Source of the DNA: Rhodospirillum sp047263945
GTDB taxonomy: Bacteria > Pseudomonadota > Alphaproteobacteria > Rhodospirillales > Rhodospirillaceae
Assembly (NCBI RefSeq): GCF_047263945.1
Contig: NZ_JBLAVB010000018.1
Coordinates: 1-64,000, forward strand
Length of the DNA stretch: 64,000 bases
Direction of reading: 5' to 3'
Below the pieces are notes generated by a model that made no database searches, was not told where the DNA came from, and saw only the letters and a program-made list of their open reading frames with translations. Shown one piece after another: positions 60,114 through 64,000 of this stretch. Position numbers and translations under genes: made by a program. Position 1 is the first letter of the stretch, and each line of letters begins with the position of its first letter.

Positions 60114-60437
60114 TCAGGGGTTCAGGTTCATAACAAGACGTCGACCATCCCCGTCCCGGAACACCAGACGCGTCGGCCGCTCCACATCCACCCAGGCGCC
60201 GGAGCCGTCGGTCGCGGTGACCCGAACCACCTCGGTCACCCGGGACAGTTCCGTCCAGACCACGTCGGCCCCGGCGTCCAAGCCAGGGTCAGTCCGCTTC
60301 CGAACGGAGGGCGTCAAGGAGCCGGCGCAAACCACCGGTGGGTCCGGATTGATCTGGGCGGTGGGGGCTGGCCACTCGCCGACAAGCCTGGGCTGGTCGC
60401 GCAGGGCACGGACGGCACGGGTCAAGGCATTGGTCAT
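60114..60437 (-). CDS. Phage-associated hypothetical protein
   Basis: A 107-residue protein whose ATG overlaps the upstream stop in an ATGA. It begins MTNALTRAVRALRDQPRLVGEWP and continues with beta-rich sequence (VTEVVRVTATDGSGAWVDVERPTRLVF). The frame is open further upstream, but the overlap supports this start. No family recognised. It sits between two tail-type genes. Confidence 0.6.
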   Translation of the reverse strand: MTNALTRAVRALRDQPRLVGEWPAPTAQINPDPPVVCAGSLTPSVRKRTDPGLDAGADVVWTELSRVTEVVRVTATDGSGAWVDVERPTRLVFRDGDGRRLVMNLNP

Positions 60438-61675
60438 GATAGGGCTCCCGGGCCAAACTGGCCCCAACGATAGGAAACGAGACGGCCTCCGGGCGGTGGG
60501 GGATCACCGGGATAGGGGTCGAGAGTCCAGCTTTGGAAATCCGTCGTCAGGGCGCTTGCAAGGCTCCCTTGCCCGTCCCGGGTCCGGCAAAGCCAGGAAA
60601 CCGGCCCGCCATCGCCCTCCCCCAGGGGTAGGGCGGCAAGCGGGGTGACCCCATCGGGACCGGGGTGGAAGGTCAGCCTCCCCTCCCCTCCCACCACCAG
60701 AAGGCCATCGGCCCCTCCGGCAACACAGAGGCCTTGGGAGGTGGACTCGGTACAGCGGAGCGCGCCAAGAACAAGGCGATCGCCGGGCCAGGCTCCCCCA
60801 TGACCGGACGGGTCCAAAGGTCCCGAGCTGTCGGCGGGCGCCCGGACCATGAGACCATGGGGATGCGGCGTGGCTCCCCTCCGGTCCACCCACCCGGTCT
60901 CGGAGACCAGCACCGCCGGACCACCCGGTGAGAAGGCATAGAGGCGGTGGCGGGTCCAGGACGCGGTGGTTCGGGTCGTGACCACCCAGAAGCGCCCACC
61001 CCAGGCGGTAACGGCTGAGGTCCGCCACGTCACCGGGCCGTCCCCCCTGGGTCCCTCCGCCTCCACCAAGCGATGGCTCACCCAGTCGTCGGAGGTTTCC
61101 AGGGCCAACGGCGTGCGGCCCTGATGATCGGTGAGGTTTGAGCATTGGGTCCCGACCACCAGATGGTCCTTCAGGGCCGCAACCCCGGCCTTGACCTCCA
61201 CCGATCCCAAAACCGCGTTGTCCAAGGGGTCGCGAACCACTGAAGGCACGGCAAGGGAAACCGCAGTATCCCCCGTTTCCGCCACACCCAGACGCCACCG
61301 GGACAGACCGCTCAAAAGGCCTTGGACAAGCCACCCCCCAGCCCTCTCGGCGATCAGGTGGGCCCCCTCCATCCAGGGAAAGGCAACGCCCTGGGCATCG
61401 GGCGAGGGAAAGGGGCGGCTGGTGGGTTGGCGAAACAGGGCCATGCCCTCCTCCGTCGCCCGCAACCCGGTAACTTCTCCAGGCCCCGAGGAGACCAGAT
61501 CCGCCACCCCCTCGATGGCATTCCGATAGCGCCCTTCCCGATCCAGGACCAAAGCCACGGAGCGCGCCGCTCCGCTGGCTCCGGCGTCGTGACGAAACAC
61601 CATCAACACCGGCTCTCCCCCCCAGGACAGGTCCCGGATGGTTGCGAAAGGCCCCAGATAAACAGCTTCACCCAC
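60434..61675 (-). CDS. Phage structural-type hypothetical protein
   Basis: A 413-residue protein with beta-propeller-like composition: repeated short strands with W, G and D and many RxxLxLG segments (GRFWVVTTRTTASWTRHRLYAFSPGG). The start is the GTG at 61675, supported by GGAGG at a 6-nt spacing; the open frame extends to 61711 but those residues overlap the previous gene more deeply. It overlaps the 659-residue upstream gene by 8 nt. Function unknown; a virion tail-tip component is likely from position. Confidence 0.62.
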   Translation of the reverse strand: MGEAVYLGPFATIRDLSWGGEPVLMVFRHDAGASGAARSVALVLDREGRYRNAIEGVADLVSSGPGEVTGLRATEEGMALFRQPTSRPFPSPDAQGVAFPWMEGAHLIAERAGGWLVQGLLSGLSRWRLGVAETGDTAVSLAVPSVVRDPLDNAVLGSVEVKAGVAALKDHLVVGTQCSNLTDHQGRTPLALETSDDWVSHRLVEAEGPRGDGPVTWRTSAVTAWGGRFWVVTTRTTASWTRHRLYAFSPGGPAVLVSETGWVDRRGATPHPHGLMVRAPADSSGPLDPSGHGGAWPGDRLVLGALRCTESTSQGLCVAGGADGLLVVGGEGRLTFHPGPDGVTPLAALPLGEGDGGPVSWLCRTRDGQGSLASALTTDFQSWTLDPYPGDPPPPGGRLVSYRWGQFGPGALS

Positions 61676-63647
61676 GGGGAGCCTCCAAATCAATGGTCGG
61701 CGGCAGACCAAAACGTCCCACCGCCGCGATGGTCAGGGACTGAACCCGCTGGTCCGAGGCCGCCAGAGAGCGCAGGGAGAGACACACATCTGTCGGTACG
61801 GAGGCAAGCAACCGCCGGGGCGAGAGGCTTCCCTTTCGTTGGGCCCAAATGGCCGCGTCCTGCTCCTCCCAAAGGTTGCGAAGACACAGACCGGCCAACA
61901 GATCTTCAGCCGACCATGTGGCCGCAGCGGCCAGGGGGTCGGCGGGCAGCTGTTCGTCATATCCCGCCAGGGAAAGGGTCAGGTGGTCCCCCATGTCCGT
62001 CTGCCAGACCTCTCCGGTTCGGGCAGCGTAATCGTCCGTATAGTCATCGCTTAGGGTCTCAACGCCCGGATCGGCCTCGGCCATGGTGCCCCCTCCGCCA
62101 ATGGAACAGGCAATCTCCAGGGTGACCGCCCGCCCGGCTTCATCCCAGGACACCGCATAGGCCACAACCTTGCCGGTCGCCTGTCCCCCTGGCAGGGTTG
62201 CGGCCTTCAGGGTAACCGTCGTGTCCAGGTCAACGGACAAGGCCTCGGCGCTCCACCCCGGCAGGCGGGCGGACACCCGAATACAGCGTTGAGCGAAGGC
62301 CAGACGAACCGCCAGAACCCGGGCCATATGGGCGAGCGCCAAACGCCCCCGCACCGTATGAAGGAAGCTGCAGAACAGGGTATCGCCGATGACCGCCCCC
62401 TCTCTCGCGCCACCGGTCACCCCCGCGGCGGCCCTTTCGGACATCTCGCTGGTCCCCGTGGTCCTGGCGATGGCGAGGATGCTTTCGCAATCCGTTCCGG
62501 CAGGGTCCTCCTCCTGTTCAGCGGGGTCCGAGCCCAGACCCACGTCCCGCAAATGGAAGGAGAGGCTCTCCCCCTCCTCCGGCCCAGGGAAGTCGATGGC
62601 CAGATGGCTGTCCAGGCGCAGGACGGCGACCTGTTTCCGCCGCTGGCTCAGGGACCAGGCCAGGGTCAGGACCGGCCAATAGGCCCGCTTGGCGAAGGCC
62701 ATCCACCCGGCAAAGACACCCATCGGAAAGAGGCTGGAGCGGGCCGCCGTGGGGCCGAAATCGAAGCTCCCCTGGGTGCCCAGACCCCGCCCTGCGGCGA
62801 TGGTGATCACCCGGTCCTCCTCGGAGAAACGGGCGAAGGGGTTGGCGGTGAGGTCCTCTTCCAGGGCCGCAGGCTCCTGCGTGATCAGCGCCCCTTCCAG
62901 CACCCGATATCCGCTGTCGCCGCCGATGCGGGACCCGGCCTGGGGCCAACCGTCGGCGAAATCCTCGGGCGGCGAAAGAGTAACCAGGGCGCCACCGGCC
63001 TCCCTGGCGATGAGAGCGCCAATGTCGGCCACACCGCCCCCCCGCTGGGTCCAAAGAACATCCAGGGTTCCCTCAACCCAGGCGGGGGGGCGGGTTTGGG
63101 GACGCTTCAGGTCGACGGACCCCTCGGCCAGGGCTTCGGGGCCGAAGGTCAGGGTTTTTCGCCCGGTGAGGCCATCGGAAACCCCCACTGCACCGGTCAA
63201 CCGATCCACGGTCAGGCTGGCGAACCACCCCTCCAGGATCTCCGAGGGATCGTCCTCCTCTCCCTCGGAGATGAAAAGGGGATCATAGGCGGGGGCAATC
63301 CTATGGGGAGCCAGGGCCGCAGCGGTCTTGGCATCCATATCACCGTGGCGGCTATCGAACAGCAGGGTGAGGAACGCGCCCACCATGCCGTCAGGCACCT
63401 CGGCCAAGACCCCATGAAACAGATGGATTATGGAGCCATCAAGGGTGGTGGACAGGTGAACGAAGCGCTCGCCGTTCGGCCCACAGAGGGCATGTCCGGC
63501 GTTCGCGACCGTCACCCGGGCTCGGGGAGCGCCCCCCTCCTCGGCCTCGATCCGCAGGGCGCGGAGGGCCTCGTCAGCGCGGGCATGGGTGGTGGCGTCG
63601 AAGGCCTCGCCCTCGGCCACCCAGGCAAAATGGAGTGCATCGGTCAT
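61668..63647 (-). CDS. Large phage tail-type protein
   Basis: A 659-residue protein, the most upstream gene of the phage set. It begins MTDALHFAWVAEGEAFDATTHARADEALRALRIEAEEGG, then an alternating beta-rich middle and a helical C-terminal third that ends GRFGLPPTIDLEAPRG. It looks like a tail-tip or baseplate hub protein but I cannot name the family. I chose the ATG at 63647; the open frame runs upstream through a terminator and repeats. No Shine-Dalgarno site is visible before it (ACTCCTCCC), and a terminator lies directly upstream, so expression may be lost. Confidence 0.62.
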   Translation of the reverse strand: MTDALHFAWVAEGEAFDATTHARADEALRALRIEAEEGGAPRARVTVANAGHALCGPNGERFVHLSTTLDGSIIHLFHGVLAEVPDGMVGAFLTLLFDSRHGDMDAKTAAALAPHRIAPAYDPLFISEGEEDDPSEILEGWFASLTVDRLTGAVGVSDGLTGRKTLTFGPEALAEGSVDLKRPQTRPPAWVEGTLDVLWTQRGGGVADIGALIAREAGGALVTLSPPEDFADGWPQAGSRIGGDSGYRVLEGALITQEPAALEEDLTANPFARFSEEDRVITIAAGRGLGTQGSFDFGPTAARSSLFPMGVFAGWMAFAKRAYWPVLTLAWSLSQRRKQVAVLRLDSHLAIDFPGPEEGESLSFHLRDVGLGSDPAEQEEDPAGTDCESILAIARTTGTSEMSERAAAGVTGGAREGAVIGDTLFCSFLHTVRGRLALAHMARVLAVRLAFAQRCIRVSARLPGWSAEALSVDLDTTVTLKAATLPGGQATGKVVAYAVSWDEAGRAVTLEIACSIGGGGTMAEADPGVETLSDDYTDDYAARTGEVWQTDMGDHLTLSLAGYDEQLPADPLAAAATWSAEDLLAGLCLRNLWEEQDAAIWAQRKGSLSPRRLLASVPTDVCLSLRSLAASDQRVQSLTIAAVGRFGLPPTIDLEAPRG

Positions 63648-63663
63648 GGGAGGAGTCCGGGCG

Positions 63664-63705
63664 TTAAAAAAAGAAAAGTCCCGCTCCAAGACACTGGAAC
63701 GGGAC
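63664..63705 (-). terminator. Strong terminator upstream of the phage genes
   Basis: On the minus strand GGTCCCGTTCCA pairs with TGGAGCGGGAC (63678-63705, one mismatch, 6-nt loop) and is followed by TTTTCTTTTTTTAA. It points toward the phage genes and ends 17 nt before the 659-residue gene's ATG, so any transcript from the right would stop here. No gene that it could serve lies in the remaining 300 nt of the window. Confidence 0.8.
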
Positions 63706-63725
63706 CATTGGAACTGAGCCTTAGT

Positions 63726-63753
63726 CGTCATTCCCGCGCATGCAGGAATCCAG
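63726..63753. repeat. Single CGTCATTCCCGCG-type repeat unit
   Basis: CGTCATTCCCGCGCATGCAGGAATCCAG-like sequence, one unit of the intergenic repeat seen as a pair at 14186-14275; here the palindrome is degraded (CGCATGCAGG in place of CGCGTACGCGGG). It marks the right edge of the phage remnant. Confidence 0.65.
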
Positions 63754-63811
63754 GGTGGGAACAGGCAACGGAGGCAAAGCCCGCACCGCCAGTGCGTTTG
63801 AGCGCCGACAG

Positions 63812-63979
63812 CGTTTCCTCGAAAATCCGGAAAACCTGCTTCGCAGTTTCTGGGCTCTGCCCAGACCCGCAAAGGGTCGGCGGACCCTTTGATCCCAAAT
63901 GGGGGTCCGGGGCCTCAGGCCCCGGTGGGGGGCGGGGCAAAGCCCCGCGTTTTTCGGTTTTTCAAGGAGACCGAGTATT
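63812..63979. repeat. GC-rich dispersed repeat, second copy
   Basis: About 167 nt that match 42702-42867 in the same orientation, with only scattered differences: CGTTTCCTCGAAAATCC at the start, CTGGGCTCTGCCCAG and GGGGCCTCAGGCCCC stems in the middle, and TTTTTCGGTTTTTC near the end. The remaining bases to 64000 show no gene. Confidence 0.85.
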
Positions 63980-64000
63980 ACTATAGTAAAATTTGACCAT

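Noticed and set aside
58658..60133. 491-residue plus-strand open frame
   Set aside because: Antisense shadow of the 601-residue phage tail gene in GC-rich DNA; no family features.

Overview
The window is GC-rich (roughly 63 % by eye), densely coding DNA that looks alphaproteobacterial, most likely from the Rhodospirillales. Supporting signs are a 41-residue cysteine-poor ribosomal protein L36, an IscR-led suf operon, twin PAS_7 sensor architecture, and a BzdR/BoxR-type regulator of aerobic benzoyl-CoA catabolism. The assignment to order is inference; no rRNA or tRNA gene was seen.

Layout. 1-1480: two abutting transposase wrecks (IS701-like and IS4-like). 1897-13551: an aerobic benzoyl-CoA (box) catabolic cluster, boxC-boxB-boxA, an aromatic acyl-CoA thioesterase, a five-gene branched-chain-amino-acid-type ABC importer, a hemerythrin-like protein and the BoxR/BzdR-type regulator. 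13.6-16.3 kb: a small unknown gene between repeats, then a divergent LysR / SDR dehydrogenase / tautomerase unit. 16.4-18.3 kb: a GCS2-type carboxylate-amine ligase with an N-formylglutamate amidohydrolase-like gene. 18.5-23.4 kb: glycerate kinase, a 29-codon leader ORF coupled to pyruvate kinase, glyoxalase I, and an AbrB-type membrane protein. 23.7-27.8 kb: glcDEF glycolate oxidase. 28-33 kb: rpmJ, a PagL-like lipid A deacylase, and a PAS/PAS histidine kinase overlapping a family-5 solute-binding protein. 33-38.3 kb: a tight three-gene amidoligase unit (ATP-grasp/alpha-E fusion, transglutaminase, polytopic membrane protein). 38.4-46.3 kb: cheW, an unknown membrane protein, two AraC regulators, a serine hydrolase, a Baeyer-Villiger monooxygenase and a HAD phosphatase. 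46.4-52.7 kb: iscR-sufBCDS-sufT-sufA. 53.2-56.2 kb: a DUF2934/histone-tail-like protein and glgB. 56.3-63.6 kb: eight overlapping minus-strand genes that look like the distal tail end of a phage, without head, terminase or integrase genes in the window.

How it works together. The box genes epoxidise benzoyl-CoA and open the ring; the ABC importer probably brings in the aromatic acid and the thioesterase probably protects the CoA pool. No benzoate-CoA ligase and no boxD semialdehyde dehydrogenase is present here, so the pathway must be completed elsewhere. glcDEF, glycerate kinase and pyruvate kinase together cover steps that can lead from glycolate to pyruvate. The two amidoligase-type loci (16.4-18.3 and 33-36.9 kb) contain families known to co-occur and may act in one peptide or amide-tag pathway.

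The most distinctive non-coding signal is a 124-nt repeat with TAGAG...CTCTA ends and a long internal palindrome: three near-intact and three diverged or partial copies lie in this window, several directly before ribosome-binding sites. A second GC-rich repeat of about 167 nt occurs at 42.7 and 63.8 kb. A 53-nt hairpin lies between glcD and rpmJ, and a strong Fur-box-like site at 52.96 kb has no recognisable target gene.
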